From Ruoffia tabacinasalis (GTDB lineage: Bacteria; Bacillota; Bacilli; Lactobacillales; Aerococcaceae): a stretch of DNA of 34,970 nt. The notes beneath the pieces are model-generated. The model was not told where the DNA came from. It made no database searches and worked only from the letters and a program-made list of their open reading frames with translations. The DNA lies in the NCBI RefSeq assembly GCF_005864045.1, contig NZ_VBSP01000023.1, positions 1 to 34,970 of the forward strand, read 5' to 3'. Positions 22,534 through 30,941 of this stretch are shown piece by piece. The first letter of the stretch is position 1. The number at the start of each line of letters is the position of its first letter. The translations under genes and the position numbers were made by a program.

Positions 22534-23433
22534 ATGAGAATTTCAAAAGACAATGTTATTTATAGTATGGATAAAGAAAACCAAGCCGTTGGGACCGTTA
22601 AAAGCGGAGCTCAAGTGATATTTGAAACGAAAGATTGCTTTTCAGATACCATTAAAACAGAATCAGATGTTATTAGTGAAATTGACTTTAATAAAGTAAA
22701 CCCTGCTACGGGACCTTTATACATTGAAGGAGCACAGCCAGGGGATGTGCTAAAAGTAACAATTAATGCGATTAAATTGAATGATTACGGTGTCGTTGTT
22801 TCAGCACCTGGTTTAAATAAACTGTTCACCAAAGGAATTGAGGAAGAACAAACAGTCATTTGTCCTATTCACGAAGATAAAGGTAGTTTTGAATTCCAAG
22901 GTGTTGAATTTCCGCTGAATAAAATGATTGGCGTCATTGGAATAGCAAATGCTGATGAAGGAATCACAACAGGTACACCAGGACCTCATGGTGGGAATAT
23001 GGATAATACGATGATTTCAGAAGGGTCAGTCGTGTATTTACCAGTTTATACCGAAGGAGCCTTACTTGCGATAGGCGATATGCATGCCTCAATGGGTGAT
23101 GGTGAAGTTTGGGGCTGTGGTGTTGAGGCGGGTGGCGAAGCTCATGTCACCGTAGAAGTCATGAAGGATTACCCACATTCAGGTCCATTAGTTGAAACTG
23201 CTGAAGCCTTTTACACATATGGCTATGGGGAAACTACTAATAAAGCCATTGTGATGGCAAATGACCATATGGTAGAATTCTTAATGAAAGAAGCGGGACT
23301 CACTTTTAACCAAGCTGGGATGTTAATGACGATTAAAGCAGACTTAGCTGCCTGTCAAACGGTTAATCCGGATGCTTCTATGCGTGTTGGAATACTGAAG
23401 GAATTCGTAGAATTAGCTAAAGACTTTAAATAA
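22534..23433 (+). CDS. Acetamidase/formamidase family protein
   Basis: This 299-aa protein is of the FmdA/AmdA family, which hydrolyses short amides to acid and ammonia. Typical sequence includes NPATGPLYIEGAQPGDVL, GTPGPHGGNMD, GALLAIGDMHASMGDGE and GCGVEAGGEAHV, which form the metal-binding beta-rich core. AAGGTGG at 22521-22527 fixes the ATG at 22534; an upstream in-frame start at 22480 has no ribosome binding site and would cross the likely extended -10 (TGCTATGAT, 22492-22500). It is monocistronic. The amide substrate is not shown by the context. Confidence 0.93.
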   Translation: MRISKDNVIYSMDKENQAVGTVKSGAQVIFETKDCFSDTIKTESDVISEIDFNKVNPATGPLYIEGAQPGDVLKVTINAIKLNDYGVVVSAPGLNKLFTKGIEEEQTVICPIHEDKGSFEFQGVEFPLNKMIGVIGIANADEGITTGTPGPHGGNMDNTMISEGSVVYLPVYTEGALLAIGDMHASMGDGEVWGCGVEAGGEAHVTVEVMKDYPHSGPLVETAEAFYTYGYGETTNKAIVMANDHMVEFLMKEAGLTFNQAGMLMTIKADLAACQTVNPDASMRVGILKEFVELAKDFK

Positions 23434-23442
23434 AAGCAAACA

Positions 23443-23480
23443 AAAACGGTCTCCCATTTGAAAAGGAGACCGTTTATTTT
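23443..23480. terminator. Bidirectional terminator between the amidase and sulfotransferase genes
   Basis: AAACGGTCTCC pairs perfectly with GGAGACCGTTT across about ten bases, with A-rich and T-rich flanks that suit both strands. Confidence 0.9.
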
Positions 23481-25176
23481 ATTGAAACCAGAAGTCAGTA
23501 AAGTTGTCTTTAAATGCTCTATACGCAAAGTTTCCGCTCACATAATGATATGAACGAATTAAGTTGCCTTTTGAATCGTACTCGCTAAACACGTTATCTT
23601 TACCACTGTTAATAGCATAGTTCCCATTTGGTAAGGGATCAACGTTACTTACAATTGACGAATAAGGAACAGGGAATGATTGAATAAGTTCAAAGGTTCC
23701 TTCACTTTCATCGATTAAATATTTATACATATAAGAAAGATCATCAGGGTTAGGCTCGAAGTTGCGACTATTGTGCTCTTCAATGTGACCCATATAATCA
23801 GGACGTGTTAAATAACGCCAATAATTATTATTAAAGAATGTAACATAATATTCGCCATCACTTTGAATTGATGTTCTAGAAAGATTCAGTGAATGCTGGC
23901 CACCGTGAAGCGGGAATGTTCCTTTTTGTGATAATAGTAAATTGCTGTAGTCAGTTCCCGTCCAAACTGGTTCTGGACCAATGAGATAATCTACTTTTGG
24001 ATCTGTATAAAGATTGCTAACTTTAATGATTGTTGAAGTCTCACGAGAACTTAACAGGACAGCGTCTTCGTCGACTTTCTCTATCGAATTAATGTGGATC
24101 CAATCTAAATCTGTGGCATCACCATCTTGATTATATGAAGGGGTCGTCACTTGCATATAGTCACCAAACACATCTTTTAAATCTAGTAACTCTTTGATCT
24201 GACCTGAATTCAAATCAAGCGATAAGATAATATCTTCTCGACGAATCGACTTTCTATCGTTTAAAGAGGCAAGTATCAACACTTCATCCTCTTGTCCTAT
24301 AATGAAATCATGATGCATGTTATAGCCAGGCATATCATAGTACTGTGTAATTTGACCCAAAGAATTCATGGCAATAAGTTGTGTACTCGTATTTGCCATA
24401 ATAATATAATCCTCGTGGAATAATAAATTATCAAAGCGGTATGAATTTGTGTCAATTTCAGCTCTAAGAACGCCGTCATTATCAAAGAAATAGGTAAAGC
24501 CATTAAATTGTGAAGTGCCTACTAAATAGAATAGTCCATCAGATAATTGTCTTGTGCTGTCCCCATCTTGAGTTGATAAGTAACTTGGATAGAAAGAAGA
24601 TGTTTTAGGCATCTGAATGTTAAAAGATAATGTATCAATCACTTCGTTAGAATCATCCACCCATTCTAATTCAATATGATTCTCTTCACCAGGGACGAGT
24701 CCAATAATCTGTGATTCGAACGATTCAGAATCTTCACTCGCATTTTTTAAAGTTCTTTGGAAAATGTGGTCATTCTTATGACCTTCAGTTGTAATTGTAT
24801 AATTAACTGTAGCGTCGTCATTATGATGATTAAAATTAATATATAGACCATTTGTGACTGTACCGTAAGGGTTTAAGATAAAAAGAGGATCCTCAAAAGA
24901 GAAATTATGCATCGATTTTAACTTTTGAACAGCAGCATCATACTGAGTTTGTATTTCTGGATCTGTATGATTAAAATTGCGTGCGATAAATTCTGAATCA
25001 GGTAAGACAAAATCATAAACTGTAGTCGTACTATCCTGATAAAGTCGAATGTCAATATTTTCGGTGTCATCATTGTTTTCAGCGAAAATAGTCGCAGGCA
25101 TCATGACAAAAATAAAAAATGTAAAAAGTATCAGCATCCGTGGAAGAGAGTCATTATAAAGAGTTTTAAGTCGCAT
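23479..25176 (-). CDS. Secreted arylsulfotransferase (aryl-sulfate sulfotransferase)
   Basis: This 565-aa exported protein has a signal peptide (core about 14-30, cleavage likely after IFA at 32), an N-terminal beta domain (about 45-190) and a six-bladed propeller domain. The residues used by the PAPS-independent ASST of E. coli have counterparts: HH at 288-289 (PGYNMHHDF), His361 (DWIHINSI), Arg378 (LLSSRETS) and His428 (LHGGQHSL). The enzyme moves sulfate from one phenolic ester to another phenol. The E. coli enzyme is periplasmic and paired with DsbL/DsbI; this protein lacks such partners here. It may be free or wall-bound; no anchor is seen. AGGAGG precedes the ATG. Confidence 0.92.
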   Translation of the reverse strand: MRLKTLYNDSLPRMLILFTFFIFVMMPATIFAENNDDTENIDIRLYQDSTTTVYDFVLPDSEFIARNFNHTDPEIQTQYDAAVQKLKSMHNFSFEDPLFILNPYGTVTNGLYINFNHHNDDATVNYTITTEGHKNDHIFQRTLKNASEDSESFESQIIGLVPGEENHIELEWVDDSNEVIDTLSFNIQMPKTSSFYPSYLSTQDGDSTRQLSDGLFYLVGTSQFNGFTYFFDNDGVLRAEIDTNSYRFDNLLFHEDYIIMANTSTQLIAMNSLGQITQYYDMPGYNMHHDFIIGQEDEVLILASLNDRKSIRREDIILSLDLNSGQIKELLDLKDVFGDYMQVTTPSYNQDGDATDLDWIHINSIEKVDEDAVLLSSRETSTIIKVSNLYTDPKVDYLIGPEPVWTGTDYSNLLLSQKGTFPLHGGQHSLNLSRTSIQSDGEYYVTFFNNNYWRYLTRPDYMGHIEEHNSRNFEPNPDDLSYMYKYLIDESEGTFELIQSFPVPYSSIVSNVDPLPNGNYAINSGKDNVFSEYDSKGNLIRSYHYVSGNFAYRAFKDNFTDFWFQ

Positions 25177-25381
25177 AGAAACCTCCTATTTATTATAAAT
25201 GGCAACAAACTTACTAGTTAACTCTATGTTACCATGTGAGAAAAAATATTGAAAATACAAAATATAATTTTTCGTTAAGTACAAAAAATATATCGTACAA
25301 TTATTGGTATGAAAGGATATATACTTTTAAATTTGACCTGGAGTATGGGATAATAAAGAAAAAGCAAAGGAGCCGTATAAT

Positions 25382-25924
25382 ATGACTAAAGAGGCCTTAA
25401 TAATTGTAGATATGAGTTATGATTTTGTTGCTGATGACGGAGGATTGACTGTAGGGAAGCCAGGTCAAGAAATTGTACCTTATATCAGAAACTTAGCGGA
25501 TGATTTTTTAAGCGCTAACAAACAAGTTGTAGTTGCGATGGATGCTCACGAACCAAATGATCCTCACTTTGACCTGTGGCCAGTGCATAATGTGGTAAAT
25601 ACATCGGGACAGGAATTGTATGGAGAGTTAAAAGATTGGTTCCAGGCGAATCAAGAACATAAGAATGTTCATTACTTTCCTAAACAAAATTATAATTCAT
25701 TTTTTGAAACGGAATTAGCAGAAACCTTGCGTAATTTAGATGTTGATACGGTACATGTAGTCGGAGTTACGACTGATATTTGTGTATTCCAAACAATTGG
25801 AGGAGCAGATGCTGAAGGCTTTAAAACACTGACACATCGCCGCGGTGTAGCAACATTCACTGATTTAGGCGAAGTGATGCTAGAGCATATGACACGTTGC
25901 TTTCATACAGAAGTTATTGACTAA
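25382..25924 (+). CDS. Nicotinamidase-like cysteine hydrolase (isochorismatase family)
   Basis: This 180-aa hydrolase has the catalytic triad Asp10 (IIVDMSYDF), Lys101 (YFPKQNYNSF) and Cys134 (TTDICVF), with the cis-peptide before it. Metal ligands expected of nicotinamidases are visible in VAMDAHEPNDPHFDLWPVH (Asp54, His56, His69). That favours nicotinamidase, converting nicotinamide to nicotinate for NAD salvage, over other isochorismatase-like enzymes. Length fits. AAAGGAG precedes the ATG. The next gene starts 23 bp later. Confidence 0.88.
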   Translation: MTKEALIIVDMSYDFVADDGGLTVGKPGQEIVPYIRNLADDFLSANKQVVVAMDAHEPNDPHFDLWPVHNVVNTSGQELYGELKDWFQANQEHKNVHYFPKQNYNSFFETELAETLRNLDVDTVHVVGVTTDICVFQTIGGADAEGFKTLTHRRGVATFTDLGEVMLEHMTRCFHTEVID

Positions 25925-25947
25925 GGTAAGGAAGGGAGACATATACA

Positions 25948-26820
25948 ATGCTTGAACGAGAAAGAATGGGAAATTTTTTACTGGAATTACGTCGGGACAA
26001 AGGATTGTCGACCACTGAAGTGGCAGAAGCAATTAATGTGAGTGAAGAAGATTTAGTCAAATGGGAAGATGGTAGTAAATTACCAGAGATGGACCAAGTT
26101 CAGCCAGTAGCAGATTTCTATGGCGTCACAGTCAATGAATTATTACGTGGCGAACGTTATTCACTCGATGAATCAGCACCTTCAGAACATGATGTCACTC
26201 AAAACGTCTTAGAGTATGCGAATAATAATATGAGTGAACAGTTTAAACACACTCGAAGGGAGTGGTTAATCGCGATTACCGGAGTCTTAGCATTTGTTAT
26301 CGTGGCATGTTTAATCATTGATTTTCTTAGTGTTAACACGATTACTTGGTCAGGTATTGCATCGGTTTCAATAGTTTTTGCTTGGGGAATTATACTTCCT
26401 TTATTCTTCCGTTTAACCACCCCAATCATGTCTAGTTTAATCGCTTTTAGTGTGTTGATTATTCCATATTTATTCTTATTAAACTTAGTGATCAGTGCGA
26501 ATAATATACTGGTGAATGTAGCTATTCCAATTACTCTCGTCTCTCTAATCTATCTTTGGGCGTTATACTTTATTTATAAAAGAATGCATCTATCTTCATG
26601 GCGTTTCTTAGCAGTTGCAGCCTTTGGTTTAGTACCGGTTGTGATTATAATTAATTTAGTCATCAGTATGCAGTTTAATATCCCATTATTTACCGTTTGG
26701 AATGTCTTAGGCGTGTTAATATTAATCGGTATAGGTGTTGGTTTAGTCTATTTTGAAAGAGAAAAATTAAAAAAAGAGTCCGGTGAATCAATCGAAGACT
26801 CCATATCTGAAAGCAAATAA
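25948..26820 (+). CDS. XRE-type HTH protein with six membrane spans
   Basis: This 290-aa protein has an N-terminal Cro/C1-type helix-turn-helix (residues 7-62: LLELRRDKGLSTTEVAEAINVSE..LVKWEDG, then PVADFYGVTVNELL). A short acidic linker follows, then about six hydrophobic spans (approximately 100-263) and a charged tail. Membrane-bound XRE proteins of this shape are common in Firmicutes, but their signals are largely unknown. It should bind DNA at the membrane, either as a direct sensor or an autoregulator. It lies 23 bp after the nicotinamidase-like gene and probably shares its transcript. GGAAGGGAG precedes the ATG. Confidence 0.88.
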   Translation: MLERERMGNFLLELRRDKGLSTTEVAEAINVSEEDLVKWEDGSKLPEMDQVQPVADFYGVTVNELLRGERYSLDESAPSEHDVTQNVLEYANNNMSEQFKHTRREWLIAITGVLAFVIVACLIIDFLSVNTITWSGIASVSIVFAWGIILPLFFRLTTPIMSSLIAFSVLIIPYLFLLNLVISANNILVNVAIPITLVSLIYLWALYFIYKRMHLSSWRFLAVAAFGLVPVVIIINLVISMQFNIPLFTVWNVLGVLILIGIGVGLVYFEREKLKKESGESIEDSISESK

Positions 26821-26834
26821 TTTAGATCTAAAAA

Positions 26835-26873
26835 AGGGTTGATGACAAATAATGAAATCGTCATCAACCCTAT
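26835..26873 (+). terminator. Hairpin after the XRE membrane protein gene
   Basis: AGGGTTGATGAC pairs perfectly with GTCATCAACCCT over 12 bp across a 13-base loop. The following T tract is weak (ATATTTG), so termination may be partial. Confidence 0.75.
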
Positions 26874-27018
26874 ATTTGAGTCTACAAAAAGACTAAGATA
26901 TTCATTATATTAAAAGTACCACCCAATAACATAAGGAGAATATCTACGCATGAATCCTATTACACGAAAACTTTTTAATTTAAAGCCTCAACTATACAAA
27001 GGTTACAGGGGACAAAGA
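26874..27018. other. Gap between convergent units with one doubtful short reading frame
   Basis: A frame from ATG 26950 follows an AAGGAG 11 bases upstream, but it runs through the next terminator into the opposite-strand gene, and its product (basic, no known motif) is not convincing. No RNA gene is recognised. Confidence 0.4.
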
Positions 27019-27055
27019 AGAGCCTGCAAACATGATGTTCGCAGGCTCTTTTTCT
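27019..27055. terminator. Terminator of the LPXTG surface protein gene (bidirectional)
   Basis: AGAGCCTGC pairs with GCAGGCTCT, and the stem is extended by AACA/TGTT, with T runs on both sides. It lies 20 bp past the minus-strand stop. Confidence 0.9.
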
Positions 27056-27076
27056 ATTGGTTATTTAAATATAAGA

Positions 27077-29839
27077 TTAACTACGTTTTCTACGGTAAAG
27101 TAGAAGTCCACCAACGGCTAGTAAACCGATAGCAACAACAGTAATAATCATCGTATTACTTTCACCAGTTGTCGGTAAGATGTCGTCATCTTGGTCTACA
27201 ATGACGTTTCCATCGTCATCCGATTCGTCTTCTGACCCATTTGATTCATCGTCAGATCCATCATCGCTAGATTCGTCAGAACTTTCTGATCCGTGGGACT
27301 CGTCGCTAGATTCGTCACTTGACTCATCAGAACTCTCAGAACTCTCAGAACCGCCACCACCATTTTCATCCGATTCGATTAATCTAAATGCACCATATAT
27401 TGCAGAACTACTACCTAGATTATCTTCGTTCAATTCAATTGTATAAACGTCATCTTCATCAGTAGCGACTGCATATTGATCTGTCGTATCATTGATTTCA
27501 GAGACTGTACCTGCTGGTGTGTCTAAAGTGATTATATAAGTACCTTCAGGCAACTCTTCGTCTGTTAACCATTGTAAGTATTCATTATATGAACCAGTAA
27601 ACTCGTCACCATCATTATTTGTTACAGTAACTCCCACTTCATCAGTACGACGATCGTCTAATCCACGCACTTCCACACCTAAAGTAAATGTATCAGGGTT
27701 TGGAACTGGTGCTTCGACAAGTCTAAATGCACCGTATATTGCTGAGCTACTACCTAGATTTTCGTCGTTTAATTCAATTGTATAAACATCGTCTTCATCA
27801 GTAGCGACTGCATATTGATCTGTCGTATCATTGATTTCAGAGACTGTACCTACTGGTGTGTCTAAACTGATTATATAAGTACCTTCAGGCAATTCATCAT
27901 CTGTTAACCACTGTAAGTATTCATTATACGACCCAGTAAACTCGTCACCATCATTATTTGTTACAGTCACTCCGACTTCGTCAGTCCGTTGATCGTTTAA
28001 TCCACGCACTTCCACACCTAAAGTAAATGTATCAGGGTTTGGAACTGGTGCTTCGACAAGTCTAAATGCACCGTATACCGCAGAACTACTACCAAGATTT
28101 TCGTCGTTTAATTCAATTGTATAAACGTCATCTTCATCAGTAGCGACTGCATATTGGTTTGTCGTGTCATTAATTTCAGAGACAGTACCTTCTGGCGTGT
28201 CTAAAGTAATTGTATAATTACCTTCAGATAATTCTTCACTCGTTAACCATTGTAAGTACTCGTTATACTCACCTTCAAATACAACACCATCAGCATCCGT
28301 CACAGTAATTCCAGCTTCATCGGATCTAGTACCGTCTAATCCACGCACTTCCACACCTAATTGGTATGTTTCAGCTGGAGCTTCAACTAGATTAAATGCA
28401 CCATATACTGCAGAACTACTACCTAAATTATCTTCGTTTAATTCAATTGTATAAACGTCATCTTCATCAGTAGCGACTGCATATTGGTTTGTCGTATCAT
28501 TAATTTCAGAGACAGTACCTGCCGGCGTGTCTAAAGTGATTGTATAAGTACCTTCAGTTAATTCTTCACTCGTTAACCATTGTAAGTACTCGTTATACTC
28601 ACCTTCAAATACAACACCATCAGCATCCGTCACAGTAATTCCTGCTTCATCGGATCTAGTACCGTCTAATCCACGCACTTCCACACCTAATTGGTATGTT
28701 TCAGCTGGAGCTTCAACTAGATTAAACGCCCCATAAATCGATGAGTTATTGCCTAAGTTCTCTTCGTTTAAAATGATATTATAAACATTGGTCTCATCAG
28801 CAGGGATTGCATATTGATTCGTAGTATCATTGATAGTTGAAACAGTACCTTCTGGAGTATCTAAAGTGATTGTATACTGACCAGCAAGTAATTCTTCAGT
28901 TGTTAGCCATTGTAGATACTCATTATAAGCACCTTCAAATGTAACGCCATCAACATCAGCAACAGTAATTCCTACTTCATCGGTTCTAGTACCGTCTAAG
29001 CCACGCACTTCAGCGCCTAATCGGAATGTTTGTTCAACAGGAGCGGTTTCAATTAATTCAAATGCGCCATATACAGAAGTTAAGTTTCCTAAAGTTTCTT
29101 CATTCAATTCAATTGTATAAAGATTTGGTGTTTCTGTTGGAACAGCTGATTGATTTGTAGTTGTACTAATTTGACTCATTGTTCCTTCTGGAGTTGTCAA
29201 TTCAATGTAATACAACCCTTCAGGTAATTCATTCGTTGTTAACCATTGTGCATATTCATTATATCCACCTTCGTATACCGTACTATTTTCATCATATACA
29301 GTAATTCCAACATCGCTTGTACGAGTACCATCTAAACCACGGACTTCTGCTCCGACGCGGTAAGTTTCACTAACCGTTTCGTTAACGAGCTCGAATGCAC
29401 CGTATACAGCGGATAAGCCACCTAGGTTTTCTTCATTTACATCGATTGAGTAAACATTTGGTGTCTCTGTAGCTACAGCAAATTGTGGAGCCGTGTTATT
29501 AATTTGACTCGTTGTTCCTTCAGAAGGTGTCAATTCAATATAATATTGACCTTCTGGTAAAGAACTACCTGTTAACCATTGAGAGTTTTCATTGTAACCA
29601 CCATCATAAATATCACCTTCTTCATCGGTTAAACTAATACCAACCTGTTCAGTACGAGTGCCTTCTATATTGCGGACTTCAACGCCAACGGGATAAGTTG
29701 CTTCTTGCTGTTGTTGAACTGACTCAGATTCAGGCGGAACACTTTCCGTTTGAGCTAGGGCTAAGGGGGTAACTTGAGTTGCGACCAAAAGACTTGTGAG
29801 GGCCATAGAAATTGCATAACGTAAGCGATTACTTTTCAT
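27077..29839 (-). CDS. LPXTG-anchored surface protein with seven tandem repeats
   Basis: This 920-aa wall-anchored protein starts with a signal peptide (MKSNRLRYAISMALTSLL..., cleavage near LALAQ). Residues from about 55 to 815 are seven repeats of about 110 aa. The consensus is GVEVRGLDGTRTDEVGITV, EYNEYLQWLT..ELPEGTYTI, TPEGTVSEINDTTNQYA, and DDVYTIELNE..LGSSSAVYGAF. A Ser/Asp/Glu-rich stalk of about 60 residues, then LPTTG, one hydrophobic span and RRKRS complete a sortase A substrate. The repeats look beta-rich, like stacked adhesin modules, but I do not recognise a named family. Repeats 4 and 5 are nearly identical. The ATG at 29839 has AGGAGG ahead; an in-frame upstream start is ignored. 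Confidence 0.93.
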   Translation of the reverse strand: MKSNRLRYAISMALTSLLVATQVTPLALAQTESVPPESESVQQQQEATYPVGVEVRNIEGTRTEQVGISLTDEEGDIYDGGYNENSQWLTGSSLPEGQYYIELTPSEGTTSQINNTAPQFAVATETPNVYSIDVNEENLGGLSAVYGAFELVNETVSETYRVGAEVRGLDGTRTSDVGITVYDENSTVYEGGYNEYAQWLTTNELPEGLYYIELTTPEGTMSQISTTTNQSAVPTETPNLYTIELNEETLGNLTSVYGAFELIETAPVEQTFRLGAEVRGLDGTRTDEVGITVADVDGVTFEGAYNEYLQWLTTEELLAGQYTITLDTPEGTVSTINDTTNQYAIPADETNVYNIILNEENLGNNSSIYGAFNLVEAPAETYQLGVEVRGLDGTRSDEAGITVTDADGVVFEGEYNEYLQWLTSEELTEGTYTITLDTPAGTVSEINDTTNQYAVATDEDDVYTIELNEDNLGSSSAVYGAFNLVEAPAETYQLGVEVRGLDGTRSDEAGITVTDADGVVFEGEYNEYLQWLTSEELSEGNYTITLDTPEGTVSEINDTTNQYAVATDEDDVYTIELNDENLGSSSAVYGAFRLVEAPVPNPDTFTLGVEVRGLNDQRTDEVGVTVTNNDGDEFTGSYNEYLQWLTDDELPEGTYIISLDTPVGTVSEINDTTDQYAVATDEDDVYTIELNDENLGSSSAIYGAFRLVEAPVPNPDTFTLGVEVRGLDDRRTDEVGVTVTNNDGDEFTGSYNEYLQWLTDEELPEGTYIITLDTPAGTVSEINDTTDQYAVATDEDDVYTIELNEDNLGSSSAIYGAFRLIESDENGGGGSESSESSDESSDESSDESHGSESSDESSDDGSDDESNGSEDESDDDGNVIVDQDDDILPTTGESNTMIITVVAIGLLAVGGLLLYRRKRS
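27400..29690 (-). repeat. Tandem 330-bp repeat array inside the surface protein gene
   Basis: Seven units of about 330 bp. The spacing is exact where it can be read directly: the same sequence (TTGGTATGTTTCAGCTGGAG) recurs at about 28361 and 28691. Repeats 6 and 7 add a short PNPDT-type linker. Divergence is greatest in the N-terminal units (1 and 2) and least between units 4 and 5 and between 6 and 7, which suggests recent duplication or gene conversion. Confidence 0.88.
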
Positions 29840-29884
29840 AAAGAACTCCTCCTTGTTTATAACTATATTATAACACTCATACAA

Positions 29885-30068
29885 TTAAATATAAAACTTT
29901 GTAAAAAATCAGTCAATAAAACTACAATAAATCAATGAAAAATCATTAAATATTCAAAGATTAGAAAGTAAGAAAGTTTTGATAAATCCTTCGAAAGCAC
30001 TTCAGTAGGACGGTAGCTGATATTCTGATACACTTGTCAAAGATATTATTAAAAGGAGTGTAAGTAAA
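29885..30068. other. Upstream region between divergent surface protein and reductase genes
   Basis: Very AT-rich, with ribosome binding sites at both edges. No operator, RNA or convincing -35/-10 pair is assigned. Confidence 0.4.
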
Positions 30069-30878
30069 ATGAACTGGATCACATTAAACAATAATAAGCA
30101 GATTCCAATTATCGGAAGCGGTACAAACACATTTGGTAAAGTAAATAATGACTATTCAGCGGACATTAATTTTGATACAACTGAATTACAATCAGCAATT
30201 ACTAATGGATACAGACATTTCGATACGGCTATTTCTTATCGCAATGAAGCAGTAATTGGAAAAGCTATCACAGAATCAGATGTTCCTCGTGAAGAATTTT
30301 TTATAACTTCAAAATTACCTGGTAAACCAGAGTATACGAAAGATGAAGCAACAATTGATGAAGCTGTGAAATACTCTTTAGAGGCATTCCAAACAGATTA
30401 TATTGATTTATATTTAATTCACCATCCTTGGGATAATGATGAAGAAATGGTTGCGACTTGGAAAGTGTTAGAGAAACATGCGAAAGCTGGCATTTTAAAA
30501 TCTATCGGAGTATCGAACTTCTCTAAAGATCAATTACAATTAATATTAGATAATGCAACGATTAAACCGACAGTTAACCAAATTAAATCTCATCCTGGAG
30601 AATGGAATCATGATGTGATTGAATTTGGACGCGAACATGAGGTATTTGCAGAAGCGTGGTCACCTTTATCTGGTGTAAGTGCTGCTAATCGGGAACGACT
30701 AAATGCTATCGGTGAAAAATACGGAAAATCTTGGTCACAAGTTGTCTTGAATTTCCAAATTGACCGCGAAGTCATTGTCATTCCAAAATCACACAACTTT
30801 GATCGTCAAAAATCAAACTTAGAAGTGTTCGATTTTGAATTAACTGAAGAAGAGAAGCAAGAAATTTACAACCTATAA
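30069..30878 (+). CDS. Aldo/keto reductase
   Basis: This 269-aa (beta/alpha)8 NADPH-dependent reductase has the full catalytic tetrad: Asp52 (HFDTA), Tyr57 (SYRNE), Lys82 (ITSKLPG) and His118 (YLIHHPW). KSIGVSNFS and the C-terminal IPKSHNFDRQKSNLEVFDFEL are also family standards. It resembles the small 2,5-diketogluconate reductase-like group of Firmicutes, which act on varied aldehydes and ketones. AAAGGAG precedes the ATG. A terminator separates it from the amidase gene. Confidence 0.94.
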   Translation: MNWITLNNNKQIPIIGSGTNTFGKVNNDYSADINFDTTELQSAITNGYRHFDTAISYRNEAVIGKAITESDVPREEFFITSKLPGKPEYTKDEATIDEAVKYSLEAFQTDYIDLYLIHHPWDNDEEMVATWKVLEKHAKAGILKSIGVSNFSKDQLQLILDNATIKPTVNQIKSHPGEWNHDVIEFGREHEVFAEAWSPLSGVSAANRERLNAIGEKYGKSWSQVVLNFQIDREVIVIPKSHNFDRQKSNLEVFDFELTEEEKQEIYNL

Positions 30879-30884
30879 CAGCAA

Positions 30885-30918
30885 GCCACTTCTATTGAAA
30901 GAGGGAAGTGGTGTTTTT
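30885..30918 (+). terminator. Intrinsic terminator after the aldo/keto reductase gene
   Basis: CCACTTC pairs with GAAGTGG across 12 bases and is followed by GTTTTT. Moderate strength. Confidence 0.75.
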
Positions 30919-30941
30919 ATATATACTTAAGGAGAGATGAG

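Noticed and set aside
26950-27132. 60-aa plus-strand reading frame with an AAGGAG upstream
   Set aside because: It runs through a strong terminator and overlaps the end of the LPXTG gene; the product is not convincing.
27180-27446. 88-aa Ser-rich plus-strand frame
   Set aside because: It is the complement of the Ser/Asp stalk codons of the LPXTG protein.
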